DNA of 64,000 bases from Tetradesmus obliquus (taxonomy: Eukaryota > Chlorophyta > Chlorophyceae > Sphaeropleales > Scenedesmaceae), in assembly GCA_030272155.1 (NCBI GenBank), contig CP126206.1, positions 2,356,001 to 2,420,000 on the forward strand. Reading direction: 5' to 3'. The translations under genes and the position numbers were made by a program. Under the pieces are notes generated by a model. It did not search any database and was not told the origin of the DNA. It saw only the letters and a list, made by a program, of their open reading frames with translations. Within the stretch, counting starts at the first letter, position 1. Every line of letters begins with the position of its first letter. This document shows, piece after piece, positions 11,496 to 24,236 of this stretch.

Positions 11496-11552
11496 CTACA
11501 GCCCAGTGCCTGGGAGGAAGCTGGCGACAGCAGCAGGATCAGGAGCAAGTGC

Positions 11553-11583
<31 letters not shown>

Positions 11584-11837
11584 GCTTGCTGGGCACCAGA
11601 GGCCTGTGCACCCTCAGCACTGCCTGCCACGCCTTGCTGCTGCTGTTGCTGCTGTCCTGCTGCTGCTGCTGCCACTTCTGCCGCCCGCTGCAGCATCTGC
11701 TGCTGCAGTTGCTGCTGCTGCAAGCTGGGTGCTGCTGCTGCCACTGCTGCTGCAGGATCAGGCACATCGGCAGCGTCTTGCTGCACGCTGGGTACTGCAG
11801 CATCTGCCGCTGTACCTAAACCACCTGCTGGATCACT

Positions 11838-11869
<32 letters not shown>

Positions 11870-12147
11870 GTGAAGTGTCACCAGCAGCCGCTGCCGCTGG
11901 CTCTGCTGCTGCTACTGCAGTATCCTGCCCGCTCTCCTGCTGTAGAGCAGCTAGGGTGGTTGAAGCAGCAGCCAGCAGCACCACACGCGCAAAGCGCCAG
12001 CGCTGCTCTAACACACTCTGCTGCTGCTGCACCTGCCTGCTAGCTCTACTTGGTGTTTGCTGATCTGCTACTTGCTGCTGTTGCTGCTGCTGCTCTATGC
12101 CAGGCTCCTGCTTCAGCTGCTGCTGTGCATCAGCTGCACCGCTGGCA

Positions 12148-12185
<38 letters not shown>

Positions 12186-14873
12186 TGCTGCTCCTATGTC
12201 ATCACACACACCACCTGCTGCTGCTGCTGCTGTTGCATCTGGTGTTGGCGCCAGCACCTGCTGCATATCTAAGCTAGCACTACTGCTCAGCAAGTCCACT
12301 GCCTCTACCAGCAGCACTGCTGCATCTGGCGCATACATATGCAGCCCATTCCACACCCACAGGGGCAGGGCTAGCTGCATGGCTGCTGGCTGCGGAGCCT
12401 TTGCGCTGATGGCTGCTGCTGCTGCCGCTGCTGCGGGGCACGCTGCTGGGTCCCAGAGGCCTGCGTTGTCCTGCAAGCAGCAGCAGCAGCAGCAGGAGCA
12501 GCAGCAGGAGCAGCAGCAGATAACCCTTATCATCGCACATCATTGCGACGAAACAGCAGCTTCTGTTTTCCTGTCATGGCTTGCAGGACGCGATGGTGGG
12601 AAGCTGCACTACACATGGTGTGGTTAAACGCGGCTGCTGTGTAACACGCAACAAACACTGCAAATCATCTTTTACATCAACATAGTGACGCTTGTCTATA
12701 CAAAGACAAGCACACCCATACCAGTCGGGTGATCACACTGTTTGGATGAGACTTCCACAAAGTAGTGACGCGCACAGGTCAGTAGCACAAGCAGTTTCGC
12801 AGCTGCTGCACTTGCACCTGAACAGAGAGATTGAGCAGCTGCTAGGCCACTCACCAGTATGCGTTGGCACGCCACCGCCAGCTGCTGCTGCTCCTCCTGC
12901 TCGGTTGCAAAGAAGCGTGGCAGCTGCTGCGGAGCTGCATGCAGCAAGCACCGTAGATGGTTGCAGCAACAGCACGGACATGTGCAAGTTAGGCACCTTT
13001 CAGCTGCTGAACTGATGTGCAAGCAAAGAGGACCACGCGTTGCAAAACATGTACGTGCTAAGCCTGCTGCTGCCATTGCCAGATGATGATGTGCGAGCAG
13101 GCAACAGCTGTCGGAAGCAGAGCTACGCACACAGCTGATGTTGACATCAACATGCCTATAACATTCAGAACCCACCTGCTGCTTTTCGTACCTGCTTCTT
13201 GGTGCCTCCCCACTCCAAGCTCAACAACTATCGACCACCTTCAGCTACGCCGTCAGCACATGCAGCCAAAAGAACATAACATCTTCCAGTTGACTGACAC
13301 AAGCACCCACCTGCTGCTTTCGATTTTCGCTGCTTGGTACCGCCCCACTAAAGACCACAAAACTGTTGACCACCTGTTGCCCCGCTTTTAGTGAACACAC
13401 GCGACTAGAACAAACATAAGCGACTGACACCACCACCCACCTGCTGCTTTCCGTTTCCGCTTCTTGGTGCCTCCCCACTCATAGTCCCCAGCAGCATACA
13501 GCTCCCCTGACTTACGCCGCCTGCTGCCTGCCAGCTCTGACTGGTACTGCTGCTGCTGCTGCTGATAGGGCTGCTGGTACTGCTGCTGGTATGGCTGCTG
13601 CTGCTGCTGCTGTGGGTACTGCTGGAACTGCTGCTGCTGCTTGACTGCGGCAAGACAGATGAAGAGAGAGCAGGCGGCTTGATAGTGAGTAATAACAAGC
13701 ATGAATGAAAGCTGAGCAAGAAGCACCAGGGCATGGTCCGCTGCAGTTGGTGCTTACACGTGTACGACCTGCCGCCTGACAAGCGGCAATTTTGCTGAAA
13801 CCAGTGCAAATCAACACCCTGATGTTACACGCTGCGAACAGCTGTTGCCGCATGTGCTTTGTGTTTGTATGCTGCATGCATGCTGACACGTGAACTCTGC
13901 TGTGCTGGCATGCAGCTGCATGCAAATCAGACATGCAGGGTGCATCTGTAGCAGTCTATGTGCTGTACCTTTGCCGTATGAGGGCTGCGTGGGTGCTGCT
14001 GCCTGCTGCTTGCACTCCTCTTCTCGCTGCTCCCAATCATCGTCCGAGTAGTCCTGCAAGGTGGAAGCAGCGATCACAGCACAACATGTGACCAAAGTTG
14101 TTGATGACCACAACAAACAACCCTGCTCAAAAGCCACAAAGCGAGGAATATGGTTGCTTGCTCAACAGTGCAAGTTGGCCACAGGAAAGCCTAAAGACAT
14201 GGCAAGTTTTCTGTGCTGCCTGCACTGCATCCAGCGGTACAAGTCCCAGCTCACAGTCCACATGACAGCTGCGTGCAATTCAGAAATACTCTCACCGCAC
14301 CAGCGCTGCTTCATTGCAATGTCTATAGCCTGATAGAAGCTTGCAGGACACCTGCAGCTGCAGCCAACGCATGTCTGCTGCTGTACAGTGTTGCACCCAA
14401 ACCTGCTGCCTGCTACCCCGTCCGCCTGCCTGCCCGTCTGGCATGCAGGTTAGATACATAAGCATCACACTGAAGTTATGTACGGTGATCATACAGCTTT
14501 GATCGCACTGCACACCTCTTCTGGTATGTCGCAGCTGTTCCTGTATGGGTCTGGGTTCAAAGAGCAGTCCCTGCACAGCAATCGTTGCATAAAACACACA
14601 TATTGTGATACACTGCAACGTTAAATGCCGCTTCCAGTTGACAGGTAGTGCCACAACGGCCACAGCAACGTGTTGCGAGTCTCACCACTCCACATTGTCG
14701 GGAGGAGCCTTGCTCCCAGGCGGCAGCTTGCGCCATTTCTTACAGTTTGGCTTGTCACACTGCACCCAGACCTCCTCTATCAACTTGGGCTTGTTCAGCT
14801 GGGCTGAGAGGGACTGCTGCAGAGTGGCAAGGGCATCGAAACGGGCCACTTGGCCCTTCCCTTTACCCCTCAT
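11496..14873 (-). CDS. CW-type zinc-finger protein
   Basis: Six exons on the minus strand, 14873-14686, 14570-14516, 14053-13969, 13644-13441, 12934-12855 and 12470-11496, give 1587 nt (528 aa plus stop) in one frame. The N-terminus holds a CW zinc finger split by the first intron: WVQCDKPNCKKWRKLP, then DNVEW completed across the junction, then DCSLNPDPYRNSCDIPEE. The four Cys and the Trp residues of the family are present. CW domains are known to read histone H3 lysine-4 methylation, so a nuclear chromatin role is likely by family. Exon 4 is Gln-rich (repeats of PYQQQ) and ends with a basic KKRKRKA, a possible nuclear localisation signal. The large last exon is Ala/Gln low-complexity with one ordered-looking segment, LALPLWVWNGLHMYAPDAA. 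The start is the ATG at 14873-14871 (MRGKGKG); an in-frame upstream ATG is possible. Confidence 0.85.
13170..13345 (-). repeat. Two decayed copies of the 3' end of CW-gene exon 4
   Basis: The end of exon 13644-13441 (coding EWGGTKK and KAAG followed by GTGGGT) recurs near 13310-13345 and 13170-13210 in the following intron, with donor-like GTGGG retained. They are spaced about 130 bp apart. Confidence 0.7.
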
Positions 14874-15373
14874 TACTTTAAATGCGATACCAACACAAAA
14901 CAAAGTGTGATTTCAGCGATGGATCGTTACACATGTGCCGGGACAGAGCAGCCCAACACCCCTTTCTGGTTGTGATCAGGCATCCGGTAATCCAAGCATG
15001 CTGCAACAGCAACTACATCAGCAGAAACTGTAGTGGAATGTGCAACACATCCTGGTCATCATGCAGTTCACCGAATTCTATTGTTTTGAGCTTTTGTTAC
15101 TGTCATCGTTCATGTGGTTACAGCAGCAACACTGGCTGCTGAATCAAATTGATAATCACCAATTTTCTTTAGTACAAGTTCTCAAACGAGTCGATTAAAA
15201 GTTTTGCGCCTGACAGAAAGTGCATGCACCAGTACTGCTGTAGTGCTTGCTGAGCATCAAAACACTACGACACGCTGTTCCAAATGCCAGAGTGGGCCTT
15301 GCGAAAGCGCTCAAGTGCTGAAATCTAGTACTAGCAGCTCTTGCTGGCGCACAGTTGCTGGAGCTCCAGCCAC
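14874..15373. promoter_or_regulatory. Divergent intergenic region between CW and coiled-coil genes
   Basis: Five hundred bases separate the two divergent start codons and must hold both promoters and 5' untranslated regions, unless upstream non-coding exons exist. The stretch 15050-15200 is relatively AT-rich. I see no clear TATA box or other named element. Confidence 0.45.
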
Positions 15374-16551
15374 ATGCCTGAGATGGCGCAGCAGCAGGCT
15401 GCAAGCAAGCCAGGGCAGCTTGCAGTGCAGAACAGCAACAGCAGCAGTTCTGTGTTCAAGCCTATCTCCAGCCCTGGAAAGCTTGAAAGCCTGGGCCTTA
15501 CTCTGGTGCCAAAGGTAGGCTGCAACTGGGACAGCAGACTATGCTGTAGGCTGGGCCTCAGGCCTCCTCTCTGCAAGTGACAGCTGCACTAATCTTGCCA
15601 TGCGCCATCATGCATGTTCGTGCCACCACAAAAAGTCACAGCTGGCCTCATAACATATCTGCTGGTGTACGGTGTAGAGCACTACAAGTTTATCAGAGTT
15701 GGGCAATGAGCATGGAGCATCGTAGGCTTTGCAGACAGCCAGCTGTCATGTAAGAGCTGTGGCGCTACCTGCTTCCCTAGCATGCTGGCAGGAGAATCCC
15801 TCCTCACTAGCAAGCAGCACTGTCACGTAATGCTGCTGCAAACACATCCAACTGCTTACCTGTCACTGCCGCAGGTGCGCGTGCGCCCCACCAGCATGAA
15901 AAAGAAGAAGCCATCTGCACTGGACAAGCAGTACCGCCACGTGGCGCTGCTACAGAGGCACAACAGGCGTGCCGCAGCACAGGCAACGGAGCAGGTGGCC
16001 GAGCAGCAGCGGCAGCAGCGGGAGCTTGCAGGAACATGCCAGCAGCTGCGCGCCAACATTCTGGCAGGTGGGGCGACATAGTGTGTGTGTTGTGTCAGTC
16101 GCGAGTTGCAGGATGTTAGCAGTGGGAAGTAACGGTGCATGCTAGCAGCTGTGTCTGCACACACATTCATAGCTCTAGAAACCTGAGCCGTAAAGTCGCA
16201 GTGCCCTGCATTGAACTGTTGATTGCTGTGCCTGTTCACCTGCAGGTGACACAGAGGCAGTGCTGCAGACCTGGCAGCCAGCCGCTGCAGCAGCAGCGCT
16301 GCAGGAGCAGCAGGCAGCAGCAGAAGCAGCAACACAGCAGAGCCAGCGCCTACACAGCAGCAAGCTACAGAGCATGTATGACCTGCCTCATCTCAGGAGG
16401 TCCCAGTCTCCTCAGCAGAGCAGTGCAGCGCTCAGGGCAGCAGCACAGCAAGGCAGCTGCAGCCCCGGCAGCGCCAGCCGGGCTGGTGATGATGCTGCTT
16501 GCAGGAAAGTTGAAAAAGGCTTTGCAGGAAGTGAACAGCCTGGGATAAAGC

Positions 16552-16587
<36 letters not shown>

Positions 16588-18222
16588 CAGCAGGGCAGAT
16601 TGCCAATGATGATGATGACGTGGACAGCTTCCTAGATGGCTTGCTGCAGCAGGCGACAGCGCAGAAGGCTGGCGGCAGCCACATGCAGAGCAGCAGCAAG
16701 GCGGCAGGGCCTTGCGAGCAGGCTGCAGCAGCAGCTGCCACGTCACGCCCTGGCTCAGCAGCAGGATCAGCCGCAGCAGCAACATCACGGGCAGCAACAA
16801 GCAAGCAGCAGAAGGGCAAAGCCAAGCCCGCTTGGGCACTGAGCGAGCAGCAGCAGGCAGAGGCGGCGGCAGCAGCAGCGGCAGCAGCAGCAGCAGAGGC
16901 GGAGGCTGAGGAGCAGGAGCTGCTGCAGTTTGCGGAGGGGCTGAGCTGGGAGCAGATTGTGGGCCAGCTGGATGATGAGCAGCTGGCTGCTGCCTTCCAG
17001 GTGGGTGAGGGTGCTGAGCCAGGTAATTGCTGACAGTGTCTAGGACATGACTGATTTTAGAAGCTTGACGAGTGTGCAGCAGGCAGCTGGATGATGAGCA
17101 GCTGGCTGCTGCCTTCCAGGTGGGTGAGGGTGCTGAGCCAGGTAATTGCTGACAGTGTCTAGGTCATGACTGACTTTAGAAGCTTGGCGAGTGTGCAGCA
17201 GGCAGCTGGATGATGAGCAGCTGGCTGCTGCCTTCCAGGTGGGTGGGTGCGTGCTGCTTCAGTATCTGCACCAGCTGCAGACAGGAGCTTACACAGGTGT
17301 CCCCACTGCATAAGTCGCTTCCAACATGCAGCAAGCAGCTGGGTGTTATCAGGCTGCCAGCATCACGCGTGGGCCCTGGCAAACTCTGGTCCTGCCCTGA
17401 CTATGTTGCTGCTGTTGTTGCTGGCGGCTTGCAGGAGCTTGATACAGCAGAGCAGCAGGCAGCAGCAGGCGACCCTGCAGCTGAGAAGCAGTGGCGGCGC
17501 TGCTTCGTGACAGCGCTGAACCATGCGGTGATGCAGGGAGTGTCGGCAGCAACAGCTGCTGCTGCCGCTGCTGGTGGCGCTGCTGGGTCAGAAACAGAGC
17601 AGGACAAGCACAGGTGGGTGCGACAGTTGATGCTATTCTAGCTGCTGCTGGATGTCAAGCTGCTTCAAGAAACTGCAATCGTATGTGTGGCAGTTATGGT
17701 GCTTGCACTTTGTGCTGGTGTTGGTGTTGTGCACTGCTGTCATTGTGCAGCGCGGCATCGTCAGCCAGCCAGGCCAGGAGGTTTGAGGCCTGAAGGGCAC
17801 ACTGACCCTGTTTCTGCCCGCCACAATCCACCATTAACACACTCTGTTACCGTGCTGCTGGCAATGTCTGCAGTGTGGCATCGTCAGCCAGCCAGGCCAG
17901 GAGAGCCGAGGCCATCGCAGCACGCCGGCAGAAGCTGCTGGACCGCCTTTCGCGCATCGGCGGCAGCGGCAGCAGGGCCGGCAGCAGCTGCGGCGGCGCC
18001 TCGCGCTTTGGCGGAGAGCACAATAAAGCACTAGCAGCTGGTGCGGAGCAAAATGGTTGGGATGGGTCCACAAGGGTTGGGGGTGATGACGTGGCGCTGC
18101 TGACGTCAGCGCTGAGGGGCCTGGAGGCTGGGGAGCTGCTGGCGGAGTGCCCTGAGATGAAGGGCGTGCACAGCGTGGCCAGCGTGCGCAGCATGCTGCT
18201 CAAGGCAGAGGGGCAGAAGTGA
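15374..18222 (+). CDS. Coiled-coil protein of unknown function
   Basis: Five exons, 15374-15514, 15875-16067, 16246-17000, 17435-17613 and 17874-18222, give 538 aa plus stop with consistent phases. The start chosen is the ATG at 15374 (MPEMAQQQ); the ATG at 15383 is an alternative. A basic stretch (MKKKKPSALDKQYRH) is followed by Gln/Ala/Arg-rich helices (AEQQRQQRELAG), Ala/Gln low complexity, an acidic patch (ANDDDDVDSFLDGLLQQA), then FAEGLSWEQIVGQLDDEQ, and a C-terminus with RRQKLLDRLSRIG and LLAECPEMKGVHSVASV. The acidic and 'FAEGL' segments recall coiled-coil proteins found in cilia, but this is only an impression and I assign no family. Exons 3 and 5 have decayed copies nearby. Confidence 0.75.
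17081..17245 (+). repeat. Two tandem copies of the end of coiled-coil exon 3
   Basis: The last ~35 bp of exon 16246-17000 (coding QLDDEQLAAAFQ) plus ~85 bp of intron, including the donor GTGGGTGAGG, are repeated near 17084-17120 and 17204-17240. The unit is about 120 bp and almost unchanged, so each copy offers an equally good donor. Confidence 0.85.
17746..17792 (+). repeat. Decayed copy of the start of coiled-coil exon 5
   Basis: Around 17746-17792 the acceptor and first codons of exon 17874-18222 (coding ASSASQARR) recur about 130 bp upstream, followed by an in-frame TGA in the copy. It is interpreted as an exon-edge duplication. Confidence 0.7.
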
Positions 18223-18299
18223 TAGCGCCGCCGTTTGCCCAACCTCCCTCGGAGGGAGACACGCACCGAGCCACAGCTGTCAGCCACTGTCAGTGCTTG

Positions 18300-18640
18300 A
18301 GCGACCCTGGATTGACACAGCGTGGCCAGCGTGCACAGCATGCTGCTGAAGGCAGAGGGGCAGAAGTGAGGCGCTGCGGCCTGAGGCTGAATATCATAGA
18401 TAGCTAGCCCTATAGGCTGCTGCTGACAGTACCTGCTGGCATACCTTTCTGGTAGCAAGCAATTGCTACTAGCCGCTGCCAGCGCTCGAGTAACATCCCT
18501 ACGCACTTTTGGGGTTTGCATCCAGCCTTGCAGTGTAGGTGACCAGCTCGAGTTGTGCCGCTGTGCCTGATCTTGGTGGTTTTTTGCACAGCATGGCCAG
18601 CGTGCACGGCCAGCTGCTGAGGTCGGATGCACAGAAAATG
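18300..18640 (+). repeat. Decayed copies of the end of coiled-coil exon 5
   Basis: The terminal codons (coding HSVASVRSMLLKAEGQK) recur at about 18317-18369 with a stop codon and, more weakly, at 18590-18645. They lie beyond the proposed stop in what should be the 3' untranslated or intergenic region. Confidence 0.7.
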
Positions 18641-18645
18641 GCGGT

Positions 18646-19768
18646 GGCTGCGGCAGAATTGGACGTGGCACTGCATCACACCTTGGATGGACACAGAAGC
18701 AGATGTTGTGTGATATGGGCAGATGGCTGGGTCTCCGAGAGCATTGGCAGTGCTTGCATATGCTGCATTTGTGACTGCAGTTGTGACTGCGACATCACGC
18801 GCTAGCGTACAGCGCAGTGTGACAACCGCAGACTGCCAAGCAAGTGCAGGGCCTGCTGTCTCAGAGCGGCAGAGTTGTTACGTTCTGAACTGTCCCAGCA
18901 GCTGTGTAGCAGCACGTGCCGCCCAACAACGCTGTTGTGGCTCACTAGCATGAGCGCACACATGCTGCTTAAAACGTGTGCAAGCTCTACACAGCGTACA
19001 CATTATGTCTGCCTAGGCTGGGCACCTGGCATTGCTGCTTCAAAGCTTCAGGACAGTACATAATGTGCCACAGCAGCAGCAGCACTGCTGTTTCGAGTGT
19101 GTCTCAGTAGCAGCAGCAGCAGCTGCCGCACATCCTGAGCAGGATCACTTAGTTTGATTGTAAAATTTTCTTGGGCGCAGCTACAGATCGATATCGGGAT
19201 CACGGTGCGACCACTGTCACTGTAGTCAGTGTCAGTTTTGCAGCCAATTTTGACACAGTGCATAGACGCCTCTGGATCTTGAGGCGCAGCACAAGCTGAT
19301 TTACACTAAACGTTGAACTGTTGTTCATGTTTGCCTTCTACCTCAAACTCGGATTAATCCCACCTTCCGTAGTTCCGACACGGTGACAGCTGTGAATGCA
19401 ATCCTGAGCATAGTTGAACATCTAGACCGCGTTTAAACCATTTAAGGTAATGTTACATATTATTTTTAAATTTTTTACGCTGCGCATCAGCTCTCCGGTA
19501 CTGGCAAACAGTGGTCGAGTGCTTCCACGTCGACTTTGCTGCAGCGCATTCGCGCAATAGATGAAGTATACAGTTATTAATACACTTGAGATGAAATAAA
19601 TCGATTTTAACTGCTGACAGGCGGAGCATTTTCTTGCTTACCTTAGCACTGTGCCAACCAGGCCATGCGTCAGCCAGCAACCGTCTGATTGTGCTGCTTT
19701 GTGTCCGCCACTGCATGACATGGACGCCACAAGTCATCAAGAAGGTCCGAAACATCCTTAAATCGTTG
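18646..19768. other. Gene-free stretch upstream of gene A
   Basis: No supported coding exon is seen here. The part 19300-19620 is distinctly AT-richer than the surroundings and immediately precedes gene A, so it may contain the promoter. No named element was recognised. Confidence 0.4.
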
Positions 19769-22700
19769 ATGGCCGTGTCGCCAGGGTACGCAGCAGCCTG
19801 CACAGTGCTGCTGCTGCTGCTCCTGCTGCCAAGGCCTGCTGCATCAGAGTGCCGCCAGGTGCATGAACCAGCTGGAACACCTGTTCATACCTCCCGGCTA
19901 TGTGGAGGATCCCTCATCCAGTCCTTGCCATTCTGCACGCGCGTGGAGTACCTGTCTACTGGGGTGCAGACCTGCTCTGACAGCTCATGCTGGATCTTCA
20001 TTTCACTGTCGAACCAAAACGCGTGGCTGCGGGTGGCTGCTGTGTGTGGCATTGGCTCGGCCATCGCCCTCTGCCCTGCTGACATGTGCAAAAGTGAGCT
20101 GCTGAGTCATTGCCAGCTCACTGGTCTGTTGCGCTGCAGGGGTTCAGTTGCAGCATGCTGCACAGCAGCTAGCAGCAACCTTGGTTGCTACGATCAGCCT
20201 AAGGCCGTTGCATTTAGGACAATGGATCAAAGATTGTCATGCATACACATACAACATGCACATCATATGCTGGTGGCGAGCTGCAGCATAGTGACAAGCC
20301 ACGACGTACACAGCAACGCGTTGTGCTGCATGTGTGCTCTTTGCAGGTTTCGCCACGGAGTGCCGCCAGGTGCATGTGCCAGAGGGAGCAGTCATGAGAA
20401 CCCAGCCGTGCACCAGCGGATGGGAGGAGATGAGAGTGAGCTTCTGCACGAAGGTGGGTTTAATCACCTCTTGGTGCTGCAAGCAAGCATCAAGGCAAGC
20501 ACAGATAGTGTACTGAGCAGCATGCCTGCCTGCCTGTATGCTCAGCTATGCGTCGATGCCTGCATTCTTACAACACAACTGCCCTACAGCGCAGCGCTCA
20601 GCTAGGCAGCAGCATGCAGTGTATTCACCAGAATATGCCATCAGTGATGTGACCATGCCAGTAATGATGTAAGCAATCAGCAAAATGTTTGTGTCGAAGC
20701 TGCACAGTAGCTGAACAGTCATGCCTGACACGCACTTTAACACGTGAGAGCCAATCTGTGGTATGCTACGAGCCTTGCAGGTGACCATTGTGCTGAAAGA
20801 CGGCAAGCCCATCACCTTTGCTTGTCCTGATGGATCTATCTACATTGAGGTATGTGTGACTGTATTACATCCGCCAGCACTGCTGTCATTAGGCCTCCTG
20901 CAGTGTGCATGTGCAGGATGTTGGTTCCAGATACAGCAGCAGCAGCAGCAGCAGCTGCTGGCACACGTCACCTGCAGCTGCTTTTGCTGCACAAAAGACC
21001 AAGCCCTGATCGGATGTGATCATCAGGGAGAGTCTCTGCAGCTGCAGCAGTAGCGGCAGCACACTGTTAGATAGTGCTACATGACGCATTCCTGAGTGTT
21101 CGCTATTGTGACGCCATCGCGTGCCGCGGCCGCCAGAGCATGTGACCATCTTTGCTTTGAATGATCATTGCCTGCCTTTGCATGCTGCCAGCAACTAGAA
21201 CCGAAGTAGGTGATACAGCAGACTGCATTCGCTGCCATACGCGGCATATGCTATCCAAAAACTCGGCTGTGGCCAGCAGCTGCTGCTCTCAAGCAAGGGC
21301 CTTCAACATGCAGCGCAAATGGTTTTCTATGGGCTGCAGGTCACACATCCAAAGAACAACGAAAGGGGGTACTGGCTGCAGTCGTCACCGACGGCTAGCG
21401 ACAGCTCCACTCTTGGGGGCTCAAGCGCTGACTGCAACGCTGCCGCATGCAGAGGTGAGCTGCCGCGCCCTCGTACATGGCATTTGGGCAAGTCGGCTGC
21501 AAAATGAACAAGCATCTTGCCGCGATCACGCAATGCACCGGGTGATGCATGGCTCAATGACAGGACTCTTGGCTGCACCCCCGGGGTGCCACAGCATGGT
21601 GGCCCCTTGCTGTGCATGCATGCATATGCTCAGTACACAATGCCCAACCATCCTGGATGTGAGCGATGTGCACGCACTTTCCTTTGATGCTGGCACTTCT
21701 GGTTGCCGAACTCCCTCTCTTAAGCCGCCACAACCTGCTGAGCATGTTTGCCGGTGCCAGCTTGCTGCTACTCGCATGAATGCGGCTTTCATATGTCGAC
21801 TTTTGCTTGAAATGTGTGCGACGTGTCCAAACCTGCACGGTGCAGATCCTGCTTGTTACAAGAAGACGTGCAGCGGACATGGCACGTGCTTCAATGGAGC
21901 ATGCAGCTGCAGCGCTGGATGGTCTGGTGCTGACTGTCAAACACAAGGTGATTTAACCGCAAGCTGGTCGGTGATTGAGCTCCACTCATTCATTCACCCT
22001 CCGAGGAGTGAGTGAGTGAGTGAGTGAGTGAGTGAGTGAGTGAGTGAGTGAGTGAGTGAGTGAGTGAGTGAGTGAGTGAGCGAGTGAGTGAGTGAGTGAG
22101 TGAGTGAGTGAGCGAGCGAGTGAGTGAGTGAGTGAGTAAGTGAGTGAGTGAGTGAGTGAGCGAGTGAGTGAGTGAGTGAGCGAGCGAGTTGAGCGAGTGG
22201 TGATTCAATTCGCTCTGCTGCTCTGGCTGCAGAGGGTATGTACATACCCTCCAAACGCATGTGGTTGAGGGGTTGTCCCAGCAGTGTGACCGGGCGGCCT
22301 GCACAAAAAAGAGCGCCGCGCTATACTGAGTGCGATCATACTGCTTCCATTTTATCCAATCAGAGCAAGTCCAACGTATTGGTCTACATGACCACACCAT
22401 AATGTATGCTGTGTACTGCAGACCTGTGCTACGGCAACCCCTGCAGTAGCCACGGCGCCTGCTACAATGGAGTGTGCAGCTGCAGCAACGGATGGTACGG
22501 CTCCCGCTGCGAAAATCAAGGTGGGTGGTGAGCATCAACTGCTTACACATGAACATAGAATGCCACAGCGAAGTTTCATTCCTGTTATGACATATCACAT
22601 GTACATGTATGCACGAACGGAGCAAACAGATGAGCGAATTGACATGAGTAGTCTTCATAAACCTATTCAACATGCTTTGACTCTGTAATTACACCATGCA

Positions 22701-24197
22701 TGTGATATGTTCCCGAATTTGGCAAATGCGTAGTTGCTGGTGGAAGTGCCACTTGTGCTGATTCCATGAGCTAATTGATGTGTGTCTGGCATGTGTGTGG
22801 GCTTGATTCCTTTGGCTCCATCGGACATATATCCTAATCAAGTTATGAGTTCACCAAATGTCAAATGACAGCACTCATGCCTACAACTCCACGCCTGCAG
22901 ACCTTTGCTACGGCAACACCTGCAGTGGCCATGGCTCTTGCTACAACGGGGTCTGCAGCTGCAGCAATGGATGGGCCGGCTCCAGCTGCCAAGGTGGGTG
23001 ACGTAGTTGTTGAAGTGCGCGAGGTTGCCCATCAAAGGCAAAAGAACGCTGAAAATGCAATCACAGTGGGTTAGGCTCGCATCGAGAACCTCAAGGTCAG
23101 CTGTGGGGTAAGCGGATTTTGATGGCGAAACACAGAAGCGCGAGAGCCCAAACGTCACGGCGCATGGAGGAACATCCTGTTTGTACTAGTCTTTGTGTCA
23201 CTTGTGCCAGGCTGATGAAGCTGCAGCCTGAGTTAGGGAAGTGTCTTGCAGCTAAGAACTGAATGTTTGCATGTTGCCGCCTGTTGCAGAGCCAAGCTGT
23301 GGTTCCCTGTCCCAGCGCTACTGCGCCGGCTGCGGCGTCAGCAGCAGCAACGCTTGGCGCCTGACGTGTGTCGCTGCTGGAGGCCAGGCCTGCACGGTGA
23401 GCACCTGCGCGCTGCTGCCGGCAGCGTCACCCAGCCCCCGCAGCAGCGGTTGGCATAGCATGGGTGATTGTGTTCTTTGCAGGAGCTGCTGCGGCTGCTG
23501 GTCAGCGTACTGCACGCGTGTTCTTGCCTCAAGACTACGGCAGCAGCAAGGTGGCAGAGTGCTTGCCGCTGCATGCTACTTCTGCTGGCATCATCCACTT
23601 TTGCAATGTGCCAATTCGCAAGAAACAACGTTCTGCAAGATGGTTCACCGCAGCTTTACTCTCAGCATGGTGCTGTTGCTGCAGCTGCTGTCACAGTTAC
23701 TCTCATCACCCATGCATCAACGCCATGTGACTCTTGATCAGCAGAACAATACTTGACTCCTCTCTGCCATGGTGCCTGTGCCTTGGTTGTGGCTGCTGTG
23801 CAGTCTGGCACTGCCATGCCGCGGCTGTGCAGCTCTCTCAGCAACAGCGGCTACTGGGTGGAGGGCTGCCCTGATGTCTGGTATGATGCCAGCGGCGCAC
23901 GCTACAACTACAGGCAGACCGACAACAGCCTGCCAACAGGCAGCGGCACCGAATGCGCTGCAGCAGGCAAGCATGAAGCAATGATGTAACAGCAGCACCA
24001 GCCACATCAGCAGAAACGGCAGCCACCAACTCTGCGCCGGGTTGCCATTGCAGCACTCCTGAGAAACATGCTCAGGGTTGCCACGCAATCCACCGAGCCT
24101 TTTCAGCATACTTCTTGCTCGCACCAGATCTACATTGACGTCATTTGCACAATGACTACCAGCCCTGCTTCTGCTCCCTCTGCTGCTGCTGCTTCTG

Positions 24198-24236
<39 letters not shown>

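Noticed and set aside
21990-22260. Minus-strand frame with repeated Ser-Leu-Thr-His
   Set aside because: It is the translation of the (GAGT)n microsatellite; the same happens at 52519-53009. No coding context on that strand.
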